Positions 55,901 to 64,000 of a stretch of DNA of 64,000 nt are shown here, in pieces. How positions within the stretch are numbered: the stretch's first letter is position 1; each line of letters starts with the position of its first letter. Both the position numbers and the translations under genes were made by a program. The notes under the pieces are model-generated. The model ran no database searches and had not been told where the DNA came from. It saw only the letters and a list, made by a program, of their open reading frames with translations. This DNA comes from Sutcliffiella sp. FSL R7-0096 (GTDB lineage: Bacteria > Bacillota > Bacilli > Bacillales > Bacillaceae_I): NCBI RefSeq assembly GCF_038595065.1, contig NZ_CP152003.1:2956001-3020000 (forward strand), written 5' to 3'.

Positions 55901-57190
55901 CACTTTCTTCTCTTTATCTTTTTGATAAATGTCAATTCCGGCTTCGTTCAGCATCCATTCTATATGAACGCCATACCCGCTTGTCGGATCATTTACAAAT
56001 ACGTGAGTGACAGCACCAATCACCTTGCCATTTTGAATAATTGGACTTCCACTCATCCCCTGCACAATTCCTCCCGTCTTTTCCAAGAGGACCGGATCTG
56101 TAATTTTTATGACCATCCCTTTAGTGGCGGGGAATTTTTGTGGAATGCTACTGACTACTTCAACATCAAATTCTTCCACTTTATCTCCATCCACGACGGT
56201 CAGTATTTTAGCAGGTCCTTCTTTCACTTCTGCCGACAAGGCGATTGGCAGTGCTTTGTCCATGATGCCATTCTCTATATCTTTGTTAAGCGTTCCGAAG
56301 ATCCCGAACGGGCTGTTTCTTGAGATATCACCAATTGCCGATCTATCGTTGGAAAACCTTGCAAGCTTTTCACCCGGTACTCCATTGCTTCCCTTATCAA
56401 TGGACGTAACGGTCGATCGAACAATTTGGCCGTCTTGAACAACAATCGGCTTTTTTGTATCCATATCTGAAATCACATGGCCTAACGCTCCATACTTCAT
56501 GGTGATCGGATCATAGAAGGTCATGGTTCCAATTCCCGCAGCCGAATCTCTAATATATAGTCCAATTCTGAATGAACTGTCCTGTTTGTCTTTTAAAGGA
56601 ATAAGCTTTGTTTCAATGGTTTCTTTTTCTCGTGTGATGACAACATCAAGGGGATTACCGGTCTTGCCGGACTCTTGTACAAATGGAGCAACATCACTCA
56701 TCTGCTCGATGGTTTTGCCGTTGATTTTTGTAATAATGTCGCCTACTTGGATACCCGCAATTTCTCCAGGTGATTGTTTACCTTCTTCCGTATCGACCTG
56801 GTGGTGGCCGACTACCAGAACACCCAAAGTGTTTAATTTCACTCCAATGGATTGACCGCCCGGATACACTTTATATTCCGGTATGACATCTACATTCACC
56901 TGTTTGACAGGGATACCGGCAAGCTGCAACACAACCTGACCTTCTCCTGCTTGTTTTCCGTTTAGTGCTATCGTTTTATGGTCTGTCTCGATCCCGAGAG
57001 AGGAGGAAGAATTTTCATTTGCCTTGGCAGTCACCGGTACGGACGACTGGAAATGTAATCCTTGTCCTTCAAACATCGTTATTTTATTCGGGATTTGGAC
57101 ATACTCTTTAAATGGTTGACTTACACATAATACCATGACTGAAACAAGGAGAAATACACCAACAAATTTTCTAATTATATCTTCTCTCAA
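55895..57190 (-). CDS. spoIVB: SpoIVB serine peptidase
   Basis: 431 residues, made in the forespore and exported to the intermembrane space, where it triggers SigK activation by cleaving SpoIVFA. It has an N-terminal membrane anchor (residues 10-30), a PDZ domain (about 110-200, with [20 protein letters not shown]) and an S55 peptidase domain with catalytic His in [10 protein letters not shown] near 235 and Ser in [12 protein letters not shown] near 380. Directly upstream of spo0A as in B. subtilis. Confidence 0.95.
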   Translation of the reverse strand: MREDIIRKFVGVFLLVSVMVLCVSQPFKEYVQIPNKITMFEGQGLHFQSSVPVTAKANENSSSSLGIETDHKTIALNGKQAGEGQVVLQLAGIPVKQVNVDVIPEYKVYPGGQSIGVKLNTLGVLVVGHHQVDTEEGKQSPGEIAGIQVGDIITKINGKTIEQMSDVAPFVQESGKTGNPLDVVITREKETIETKLIPLKDKQDSSFRIGLYIRDSAAGIGTMTFYDPITMKYGALGHVISDMDTKKPIVVQDGQIVRSTVTSIDKGSNGVPGEKLARFSNDRSAIGDISRNSPFGIFGTLNKDIENGIMDKALPIALSAEVKEGPAKILTVVDGDKVEEFDVEVVSSIPQKFPATKGMVIKITDPVLLEKTGGIVQGMSGSPIIQNGKVIGAVTHVFVNDPTSGYGVHIEWMLNEAGIDIYQKDKEKKVG

Positions 57191-57433
57191 ACATTTTCAC
57201 TCTCCTCGGTCCTATCCCACACCATTCATGGCTACATTATTTAATTTTGCCTTGTCAGGCCACATTTATAACAACGATATTAATTTAAATGCTACCCATT
57301 ATGGATAGTTATGTTATATGAGGTGAGCAAGGATAATTATTGGGGATGTGAGAACGTAAAATTATGTAACAGATCTGTTCAAGAGTACTGTGGATGAGCA
57401 ATGTGTCGCTCTCTTTCGCTGATTCAGAGGAAA

Positions 57434-57642
57434 TGTCCAAAGTTTTTCGATTGTTGTCCGAAGTTTTTGTATCCTTGTCCAAAGATTTTCAAAAGTTGTC
57501 CGAAGTTTTTTCATTCTTGTCCGAACCTCAAATTGGAATGTCCAAACCTTGCTTCATCTTGTCCAAACCACAGTAATTCTTGTCCGAACCAGACCAATAG
57601 TGAACCTTTAATTGTCCGAAGAGCTTCGTAATTTGTCCGAAC
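57434..57642. repeat. Array of TGTCC(G/A)AA motifs with 21 bp period
   Basis: The motif begins at 57434, 57455, 57476, 57497, 57518, 57539, 57560 and 57581, each exactly 21 bp apart, and again at 57613 and 57634 (21 bp apart, after a 32 bp step). The spacers are A/T-rich and differ from each other. 21 bp is two helical turns, so all motifs face the same side of the DNA. The array fills much of the 596 bp gap between recN and spoIVB, in which I see no gene. Confidence 0.92.
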
Positions 57643-57729
57643 CGTTTTTTCACACTAAAATTACTCGCAAAATCACAGCAATATAGGTGATTTTCTTTAC
57701 TATATATGGCCTTGTGTTCAAATTCAAAC

Positions 57730-57772
57730 CAAAAAAGGCCGTCCACATCATCAAATGCGAACGGCTTGGTCT
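57730..57772 (-). terminator. Intrinsic terminator after recN
   Basis: Minus-strand imperfect stem AAGCCGT...ACGGCCTT with inner ATTTGATGAT loop region, followed by TTTTTGG, just after the recN stop. Confidence 0.6.
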
Positions 57773-57786
57773 AAATCTATATATTC

Positions 57787-59493
57787 CTACCCTTGCTTAA
57801 TACTCCCTGCTATCTCCAGAAGTTCACGTGCATGTTCTTTCGTCAACGAAGTTATCTCCACACCGGAAATCATTCGCCCTATTTCCCGAATCTTTTCATC
57901 TTGATCCAGGCCACGCACCTTGGTTTTAGTACGTTCACCGGAAACTTCCTTGCTGATGAATAGATGTGTGTCGGACATTGCTGCAACTTGCGGCAAGTGG
58001 GAAATGCATAGGACTTGTGACCCCACAGAAACCTGATAAATTTTCTCTGCTATGGCCTGCGCCACCCTGCCGCTGACACCTGTATCAACTTCATCAAAAA
58101 TGATGGATGTGATCCCTTGATGCCTAGAGAATATACTCTTCAATGCAAGCATGATTCGGGAAAGCTCTCCACCTGAGGCGACCTTTGCCATCGGCTTCAA
58201 CGGCTCACCCGGGTTAGTCGTAAGATAGAACTCCACGTCATCCACGCCGTTTTTCCCGAACAACACATCGCCTGATGACTTTTCCTTTTTCACTTCCATG
58301 TTCACGTCAAAGATCGCTTTTTCCAGATAAAGATCTTTAAGCTCTTTATGGATGCTCTTCATTAGCTTTTCAGAGGATTTCCTACGTGCGTCTGTTAGGG
58401 ATTTGGCTTCTAGCGCTAGGTCCTGCTTTAGCGATTCCAAAGATTCTTGAAGCTGGTGAATATGCGAATCACGGTTTTGCAGGGTCTCGAGCTCCTCTTC
58501 TATCTTTGAGGCATATTCCAAAACTTCAGCAACCGTGCTTCCATATTTACGTTTCAGCTGCTTAATTTCGTTCAATCTGCCTTCTATAAAATCCAAACGA
58601 TTCGGGTCGAACTCGAGCTGATCTATTTCATCCCTGATACGATAAGATAGTTCCTCTAATTGGTAATAGGAATTTGATATGATTTCGTGAACATCTTTGA
58701 GGTTTTTATCGATTTCCTCGAGACCTTCCGACTCCGACATCGCCTGGCCAACCCAGTCAAGTCCCTTCTGTTCACCATGCATTGCATAATAACAGTTATT
58801 TAGGGACTGATAAAGGCGTTCATAATTGCTGATTTTATTTCTTTCTTCAAGGAGATCGTCCTCTTCATTCACGCTTAATTCCGCATTGCTGATTTCCTCT
58901 GCCTGGAATTGAAGCAAATCGAGGCGGTGTGCAACCTTTTGCTCATTATCGGTAAGTTCAAGCAGCCTTTTTTCTACGTCCTTGTAGGATCTGTAAACTT
59001 CGCTGTACGACTGAAGTTCTTTTTGAATAGATGTGCCCCCAAACTGATCTAATAACAATAGATGAAGATCCGGATCCATCAACTCTTGGTGTTCATGTTG
59101 TCCATGAATGTCCACTAATGTTTGTCCCACTTCTCTTAAAAGTGCAATGGTGACCAGCTTGCCATTCACACGGCAGACACTTTTTCCGGTTGCATGGATT
59201 TCCCTTCGTAAAACGACCATTTCATCTTCAATTTCAATGCCCAATTCCTTGCAGACCCTATAGGCAGGATGACTATCATTTTCAAGCAGGAACAAACCTT
59301 CTAGCTCCGCTCTTTTTTCACCGAAACGCACAAACTCATGAGATCCCCTCCCACCTGCCAGCAAGTGGATGGCATCAATGATAATGGATTTACCGGCGCC
59401 GGTCTCCCCTGTCAATACCGTGAGCCCTTTTTCAAATGAGATGGAAAGGGATTCAATAATAGCAAAGTTTTTGATTGTCAATTCAGCAATCAT
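57787..59493 (-). CDS. recN: DNA repair ATPase RecN
   Basis: About 568 residues from the ATG at 59493 (AAGGAAG upstream; the frame extends further but into argR). SMC-like protein with Walker A GETGAGKSIIIDAI near residue 30, long coiled-coil arms (about 150-370), signature ASGGELSRIMLALK near 440 and Walker B TSIIFDEVDTGVSG near 465. It acts early at DNA double-strand breaks. The order recN-argR-tlyA-dxs is as in other Bacillus. Confidence 0.96.
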   Translation of the reverse strand: MIAELTIKNFAIIESLSISFEKGLTVLTGETGAGKSIIIDAIHLLAGGRGSHEFVRFGEKRAELEGLFLLENDSHPAYRVCKELGIEIEDEMVVLRREIHATGKSVCRVNGKLVTIALLREVGQTLVDIHGQHEHQELMDPDLHLLLLDQFGGTSIQKELQSYSEVYRSYKDVEKRLLELTDNEQKVAHRLDLLQFQAEEISNAELSVNEEDDLLEERNKISNYERLYQSLNNCYYAMHGEQKGLDWVGQAMSESEGLEEIDKNLKDVHEIISNSYYQLEELSYRIRDEIDQLEFDPNRLDFIEGRLNEIKQLKRKYGSTVAEVLEYASKIEEELETLQNRDSHIHQLQESLESLKQDLALEAKSLTDARRKSSEKLMKSIHKELKDLYLEKAIFDVNMEVKKEKSSGDVLFGKNGVDDVEFYLTTNPGEPLKPMAKVASGGELSRIMLALKSIFSRHQGITSIIFDEVDTGVSGRVAQAIAEKIYQVSVGSQVLCISHLPQVAAMSDTHLFISKEVSGERTKTKVRGLDQDEKIREIGRMISGVEITSLTKEHARELLEIAGSIKQG

Positions 59494-59515
59494 ACCATCA
59501 CTTCCTTCAGTGATT

Positions 59516-59965
59516 TTATAGCATATTAATAAATCGGTCGGATAATTCTTTTGCATCCTCCGGTGTACGGCAAATAATCAAACATGTGTCGTCCCCACAT
59601 ATAGTCCCGAGAATCTCCGACCAATCAAGATTATCAATAAGTACACCAATGGCATTGGCATTACCAGGCATCGTCTTCATTACAATCATGTGACCGGCTA
59701 TATCTATTTTGACAAACGCATCCATAAGGGAGCGCTTTAATTTTTGCAGTGGATTGAAACGCTGGTCCGCAGGCAGGCTGTATTTATATCTGCCATCCAA
59801 AAGCGGAACCTTTACAAGATGCAACTCTTTTATGTCTCTTGAAACCGTGGCTTGGGTCACATTGAATCCTAAGCTTTTCAAGCGGTCGACAAGCTCGTCT
59901 TGGGTTTCGATTTCACTGTTTGTAATCAACTCTCTGATTTTTATATGTCTTTGGCCCTTTGTCAT
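59516..59965 (-). CDS. argR: Arginine repressor/activator ArgR (AhrC)
   Basis: 149 residues: an N-terminal winged helix ([39 protein letters not shown]) and a C-terminal hexamerisation and arginine-binding domain with [14 protein letters not shown] near 120. It represses arginine biosynthesis and activates catabolism when arginine binds. The artPQR genes at 18.8-21 kb are a plausible target. Confidence 0.95.
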   Translation of the reverse strand: MTKGQRHIKIRELITNSEIETQDELVDRLKSLGFNVTQATVSRDIKELHLVKVPLLDGRYKYSLPADQRFNPLQKLKRSLMDAFVKIDIAGHMIVMKTMPGNANAIGVLIDNLDWSEILGTICGDDTCLIICRTPEDAKELSDRFINML

Positions 59966-60075
59966 GTTGGCACCCCTTATTGTCTATGTAACCTTTATTA
60001 CCTAGCTCTATGTTAATTCAAACATTATTCTATGTAAAACAGTAAGCCAAGAAAAAAGGAACAACCATATAACAG

Positions 60076-60912
60076 TTATTCCCCTTTTTCGACCTTCAAT
60101 TGTTGGTGAGCATCTGCGACCAGATCAGATATGGCTACCTGAAGATTGTTCTGTGAGCTTTCTTCAGTATGCCCATTCCATTGCAGGTGAAGGAGGAATT
60201 CAATATTCCCCTCACCTCCCGTTATAGGAGAGAAGGAAGCATTCATCACATCATAGCCTTCCTTTAAACTAAAGTCTATAATCTTCTGCATGACCGCCTG
60301 ATGGGTCTTGGGATCTCTGACAATTCCTTTTTTCCCAACCTGTTCTCTTCCAGCTTCAAACTGAGGTTTCACTAATGCAACCACGTCACTTCCAGGTACT
60401 AGTAACGTTTTTAATACAGGAAAGATCAATTTTAAGGAGATGAAGGAAACGTCAATGCTCGCAAATTCAGGCATTCCTTCGTTCAGATCAACAGGTGTCA
60501 CATAACGGAAATTGGTCCGTTCCATCACGACAACCCGTTCATCCTGTCGTAGTTTCCACGCCAGCTGGTTGTAGCCGACATCAAGCGCATAACTCAATTT
60601 CGCGCCATTTTGTAGCGCACAATCGGTAAAACCGCCTGTGGATGCACCAATATCAAGGAGAATCTTATCCTTCACGTTCAAGCTAAAGACTTTCAGCGCT
60701 TTCTCGAGTTTCAACCCACCACGGCTTACATAGGGCATCAGATTCCCTTTCACACTAAGCGGTGCATCTGTTGCCACTTTTTCACCAGGCTTGTCCAGCC
60801 TTTGTTCATTTGAATATACAAGTCCCGCCATTATGGAGCGTTTTGCTTTCTCCCGCGTTTCCACAAGCCCACGCTCCACAAGGAGTACATCTACTCTTTC
60901 TTTTTTCGCCAT
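60076..60912 (-). CDS. tlyA: TlyA-family rRNA 2'-O-methyltransferase
   Basis: 278 residues: an N-terminal S4 RNA-binding domain (RVDVLLVERGLVETREKAKR) and a FtsJ-like methyltransferase domain with SAM motif LDIGASTGGFTDCAL near residue 88 and catalytic KPQFEAGREQVGKKG near 182. TlyA methylates ribosomal RNA in actinobacteria; in Bacillus the homologue is YqxC. Seven bp downstream of dxs, in the same operon. Confidence 0.92.
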   Translation of the reverse strand: MAKKERVDVLLVERGLVETREKAKRSIMAGLVYSNEQRLDKPGEKVATDAPLSVKGNLMPYVSRGGLKLEKALKVFSLNVKDKILLDIGASTGGFTDCALQNGAKLSYALDVGYNQLAWKLRQDERVVVMERTNFRYVTPVDLNEGMPEFASIDVSFISLKLIFPVLKTLLVPGSDVVALVKPQFEAGREQVGKKGIVRDPKTHQAVMQKIIDFSLKEGYDVMNASFSPITGGEGNIEFLLHLQWNGHTEESSQNNLQVAISDLVADAHQQLKVEKGE

Positions 60913-60918
60913 ATATGT

Positions 60919-62811
60919 TTAAGCCCTTTTTTGTTTTCTTCTAGCTGCAATCAATTTAACATTTTCCACGACTTTTTCCGTTGTTAAATCTATTTCCTGT
61001 AGCAGCTCCTTCACACTTCCATGTTCAATGAAGCGATCTGGAATTCCCATTCTTACTATACGGTTCGTGTATCCATTATCGCTTGCAAATTCAACTACCG
61101 CACTACCAAATCCACCTTGCAGGACTGCCTCTTCTATGGTTACAAAAGGTATGCCTGATTTGAATAGGTCATGTAATAATGCTTCATCCATCGGTTTGAT
61201 GAATCGTGCATTGACCACTTTAACGGAAAGATTTTCTTTCTTCAAGTAGTCAGCCGCTTCGAGTGCCATTCCAATGGTGGTTCCGAAAGTAAGGATTACC
61301 GCATCCGTTCCTTCTCTTAGTACTTCCCAGGAACCAATCGGCAGTTCCTTCAACTCTTCATCCATCTTCACACCCAACCCGTTTCCACGCGGATAGCGAA
61401 GCGCAATTGGACCTTCGTCATATTTGTTTGCTGTGTACACCATGTGCTGGCCTTCATTTTCGTCTTTTGGCATCATTAGCACCATATTGGGAAGGTGACG
61501 CAGGAATGCAATATCAAATACACCTTGGTGCGTCTCTCCGTCCTCTCCAACCAACCCGGAACGGTCGATTCCGAAGAAAACGTTCAAGTTTTGACGGCAA
61601 ACATCATGAACAACCTGGTCATAGCCTCTTTGCAAGAATGTCGAATAGATAGCCAAGAATGGCTTCATCCCTTGCGTTGCCAATCCAGCAGCCATTGTTA
61701 CAGCATGCTGTTCAGCAATTCCAACATCGAACATCCTATCAGGGAATTCTTTTGCAAAAGTCTCAAGTTTTGATCCGACCGGCATTGCCGGCGTCAGCGC
61801 AACAATACGTTCATCTTCACGTGCAAGCTTTCTGACTGTTTCACTGACAACACTGCTCCATGCTGGAGGTGCACCAACAGGTTTAAGGAAATCTCCTGTT
61901 TCGATTTTATACGGGCCAGTTCCATGCCACGTTCCGATCGTATCGAGTTCTGCAGGTTCATATCCTTTCCCTTTTTTAGTGACCACATGAATGAGGACAG
62001 GGCCTTCGGTTTTTTTCGCATATTTAAGATTATCAATTAAATCGTTATAATTATGTCCATCAATCGGACCTAAGTACGTAAAGCCCAATTCTTCAAAGAA
62101 CATACCACTAACAACAAGGTACTTCAAACTGTCTTTGATGCGCTCCGCCGTTGACGCCAGTTTCCCGCCAACTGCAGGTATTTTCTTAAGAAGCACTTCC
62201 AATTCGTCTTTTACCCAGTTGTATTTACCCGCTGTTCTCATTCTTCCAAGTGCACTGTGCAGGGCTCCTACATTTGGTGCGATGGACATTTCATTATCAT
62301 TCAAAATGACAATCATGTCTTTCTTTTCATGCCCGATATGATTTAATGCTTCCAGTGCCATCCCACCGGTCAATGCCCCATCCCCGATGATTGGAATGAC
62401 ATATTCGTCTGTTCTCTTTATATCCCTTGCAGCAGCCATTCCCATTGCTCCGGAAAGAGAGGTGGAGGAGTGTCCTGTCTCCCATACATCGTGCTCGCTT
62501 TCATTCCTTTTCGGAAATCCACATAGCCCTTTGTATTTTCTTAAGGTGTCAAATTCACAGGCTCTTCCTGTCAGGATCTTATGGACGTAAGCCTGATGGC
62601 CCACATCCCAAAGGAATTTATCTTTAGGGCTTTCAAAAACCTTATGAAGTGCTATCGTCAGTTCCACCACCCCAAGGTTAGGACCGATATGCCCTCCAGA
62701 AGTGGAAAGCTGCTCAATCAGAAAGCGTCTGACGTCTTCACTCAGGCTCTCCAATTCTGCTATAGACATTTTCTTTAAAAACTGCGGATTTTCAATCTTT
62801 GTAAGATCCAA
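60919..62811 (-). CDS. dxs: 1-deoxy-D-xylulose-5-phosphate synthase
   Basis: 630 residues, thiamine diphosphate enzyme that joins pyruvate and glyceraldehyde-3-phosphate in the first step of the MEP isoprenoid pathway. ThDP-binding [15 protein letters not shown] near 150, active-site GHNYNDL near 257, catalytic Glu region [16 protein letters not shown] near 365 and [15 protein letters not shown] near 415. It lies 19 bp after oapA, in the order OLE-oapA-dxs. Confidence 0.97.
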   Translation of the reverse strand: MDLTKIENPQFLKKMSIAELESLSEDVRRFLIEQLSTSGGHIGPNLGVVELTIALHKVFESPKDKFLWDVGHQAYVHKILTGRACEFDTLRKYKGLCGFPKRNESEHDVWETGHSSTSLSGAMGMAAARDIKRTDEYVIPIIGDGALTGGMALEALNHIGHEKKDMIVILNDNEMSIAPNVGALHSALGRMRTAGKYNWVKDELEVLLKKIPAVGGKLASTAERIKDSLKYLVVSGMFFEELGFTYLGPIDGHNYNDLIDNLKYAKKTEGPVLIHVVTKKGKGYEPAELDTIGTWHGTGPYKIETGDFLKPVGAPPAWSSVVSETVRKLAREDERIVALTPAMPVGSKLETFAKEFPDRMFDVGIAEQHAVTMAAGLATQGMKPFLAIYSTFLQRGYDQVVHDVCRQNLNVFFGIDRSGLVGEDGETHQGVFDIAFLRHLPNMVLMMPKDENEGQHMVYTANKYDEGPIALRYPRGNGLGVKMDEELKELPIGSWEVLREGTDAVILTFGTTIGMALEAADYLKKENLSVKVVNARFIKPMDEALLHDLFKSGIPFVTIEEAVLQGGFGSAVVEFASDNGYTNRIVRMGIPDRFIEHGSVKELLQEIDLTTEKVVENVKLIAARRKQKRA

Positions 62812-62830
62812 AAGGGATCACTCTCTTTCC

Positions 62831-63436
62831 TTACTGATTTCTCTTATTCTTACGTTTATTTTTGTTTTCCTTCATCACAACTATCTTGAATCTGTCTTCC
62901 AGGATATAAAAAAGTTTGCCCACTTGAAAAAGAATGGGGGTTGAATAGCGGATGGCCATCGATTTTCCGAAAGCCTTTCCTCCGACTGTCACTGCAGCAA
63001 CTACGCTTGTAAATACCACTGCCACAATATAATGGAACAACGAATCCTCACGTTGGCCAATGGAAATGGTAAATGAAATCACCACAATCGCAGAGGCTGT
63101 TCCACTGATAATTCCAGATATATCCCCGATAACATCATTACAGAAACTTGCAAAACGATCGGCACTTCTGACAATCAGTATGCTCTGTTTGGAACCGTTT
63201 ACCCTTTCGGCTGCCATGGCATGAAATGGTGTTTCATCTGCAGCTGTAGCAGCAATACCGAGCATATCGAAAAATATCCCAATGAACACAATGATGAAAA
63301 CGATGACCATTCCTATCGCCCAAGTGACACCTGAAAGCAGATAAGTGGAAACGATTGAAAAAATAGCCGCTAACACGAGTGTGATAACGGCGATAGCTAA
63401 ACTCCAATTTATTGCATCTTTCCATTTATTTAACAT
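62831..63436 (-). CDS. oapA: OLE-associated protein OapA
   Basis: 201 residues with about four membrane helices (roughly 10-32, 38-62, 105-128 and 133-155) and a strongly basic C-terminal tail (KENKNKRKNKRNQ). A DxxxD motif occurs in NDVIGDISG near residue 97. Size, topology and position between OLE RNA and dxs match B. halodurans OapA (BH2780), a membrane protein that binds OLE RNA. AGTTAGGA precedes the ATG. The protein may anchor OLE RNA to the membrane; the work I recall links the complex to cold, ethanol and magnesium stress. Confidence 0.9.
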   Translation of the reverse strand: MLNKWKDAINWSLAIAVITLVLAAIFSIVSTYLLSGVTWAIGMVIVFIIVFIGIFFDMLGIAATAADETPFHAMAAERVNGSKQSILIVRSADRFASFCNDVIGDISGIISGTASAIVVISFTISIGQREDSLFHYIVAVVFTSVVAAVTVGGKAFGKSMAIRYSTPILFQVGKLFYILEDRFKIVVMKENKNKRKNKRNQ

Positions 63437-63540
63437 GGTATAATTTCCTAACTCTATATAAGTAAGCTTTTGTAGTTATCCTACATTTTATTATAGACAT
63501 TTTTAACTTAATCCACCAAATTTAAATATGTAAAGGTGGT

Positions 63541-64000
63541 CATGCATTGGGTAAAGACTGCGGCTTAGGTCCAGTAGGTTTTCCCAAGCAAGTACCAGAT
63601 GTCGCCATACTGGCGGTTTCCCATTAAACCTGCCTTAGCTGTGTCGCCATCAGCTAGACTGGATTACCACTTAGTCCGCACTATAATCCCCAATGCATGT
63701 CTTAGAAACAGAACAGTCTAGGAGTTTTCCTCTACAGCCTTTAACCAATTCTTAGCCTCTTTTGCAGAGCGGATTTCATATGGAATACAAAGATAGTTTC
63801 ACTGGCCTAGTGAAAACATCCCATACCATAATCCCCTCCAACTCCACTCAAGGCAGGCTACGCTGTATATGACCAACCCAGTTAGGCATATATCAGGTTT
63901 ATCACCATTCCATCTCATGCTTCCCTAGGGGATAAACATGGATGAGAATGGGCCTCCACGGAAGTAGGGTCTTCGCCCACATGCCATTGTGGATCGCCCT
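63541..64000 (-). ncRNA. OLE RNA (ornate large extremophilic RNA), 5' part beyond the window
   Basis: A 460 bp stretch without a gene, directly upstream of oapA-dxs, where OLE RNA (about 600 nt) lies in extremophilic Bacillota. The 3' domain is closed by a perfect 11 bp helix (63541-63551 with 63699-63709, CATGCATTGGG). Inside are hairpins at 63595-63613, 63612-63634 and 63636-63656. Two of them carry the same loop sequence ATGGCGACA (minus strand). Assignment rests on synteny, size and structure; the remaining ~150 nt at the 5' end should lie to the right of the window. Confidence 0.88.

Noticed and set aside
63541-64000. Structured gene-free DNA at the right end as a group II intron or T-box
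   Set aside because: No reverse transcriptase or intron boundary is seen, and no T-box core or tRNA-synthetase gene. Position next to oapA-dxs fits OLE RNA much better.

Overview
The window looks like chromosomal DNA of an endospore-forming member of the Bacillaceae. The right third carries spo0A, spoIVB, recN, argR (ahrC), tlyA and dxs in the order known from Bacillus subtilis, preceded by the ptb-bcd-buk-lpdV-bkd branched-chain keto acid operon, and further left come yqiW (brxB), artPQR (yqiXYZ) and yqjA homologues. AT-rich intergenic DNA, AGGAGG-type ribosome binding sites, CcpA-type cre sites and an OLE RNA with its partner gene oapA point to an alkaliphile or extremophile-related lineage. 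The species cannot be named from the sequence alone.

Layout. 1-13.6 kb: one long minus-strand catabolic cluster that encodes an apparently complete route from anthranilate through 3-hydroxyanthranilate, 2-aminomuconate and 4-oxalocrotonate to pyruvate and acetyl-CoA. It also has an IclR regulator, a stand-alone FMN adenylyltransferase and a TRAP transporter whose large membrane subunit is frameshifted. 13.9-21 kb: an L,D-transpeptidase, YqjA, a secreted PepF-like peptidase, an MsrA with UGA in place of its catalytic Cys codon, and an arginine-type ABC transporter. 21.3-24.8 kb: a response regulator / histidine kinase / ECF sigma factor operon. 25.1-27.1 kb: a DUF1672 lipoprotein followed by a protein resembling a cut-down type VII-secreted lipase toxin. 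27.1-32.2 kb: an unrecognised protein, a secreted alpha-amylase, a GH18 glycosidase, a small lipoprotein and a bacilliredoxin. 32.4-35.3 kb: metE behind tandem SAM-I and cobalamin riboswitches. 35.3-42.2 kb: meaB, mutB, mutA, a degenerate metallopeptidase-like gene and a P1-family peptidase. 42.4-53.3 kb: the SigL/BkdR-controlled bkd operon. 53.4-64 kb: small conserved genes, sporulation genes, recN, argR, tlyA, dxs, oapA and most of an OLE RNA that runs off the right end.

How the parts fit. The anthranilate cluster carries two perfect cre matches, so it is probably repressed when preferred sugars are present. metE would be shut off by SAM or by adenosylcobalamin. The neighbouring mutAB/meaB genes encode a B12-dependent mutase and its chaperone. 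The bkd operon has a textbook -24/-12 promoter, and its sigma-54 activator gene bkdR lies just upstream.

The less ordinary signals are the possible selenocysteine MsrA, several families of short structured or strictly periodic intergenic repeats (21, 28 and 52 bp periods), a dispersed palindrome-bounded repeat present in at least six copies, and the toxin/immunity-like pair.
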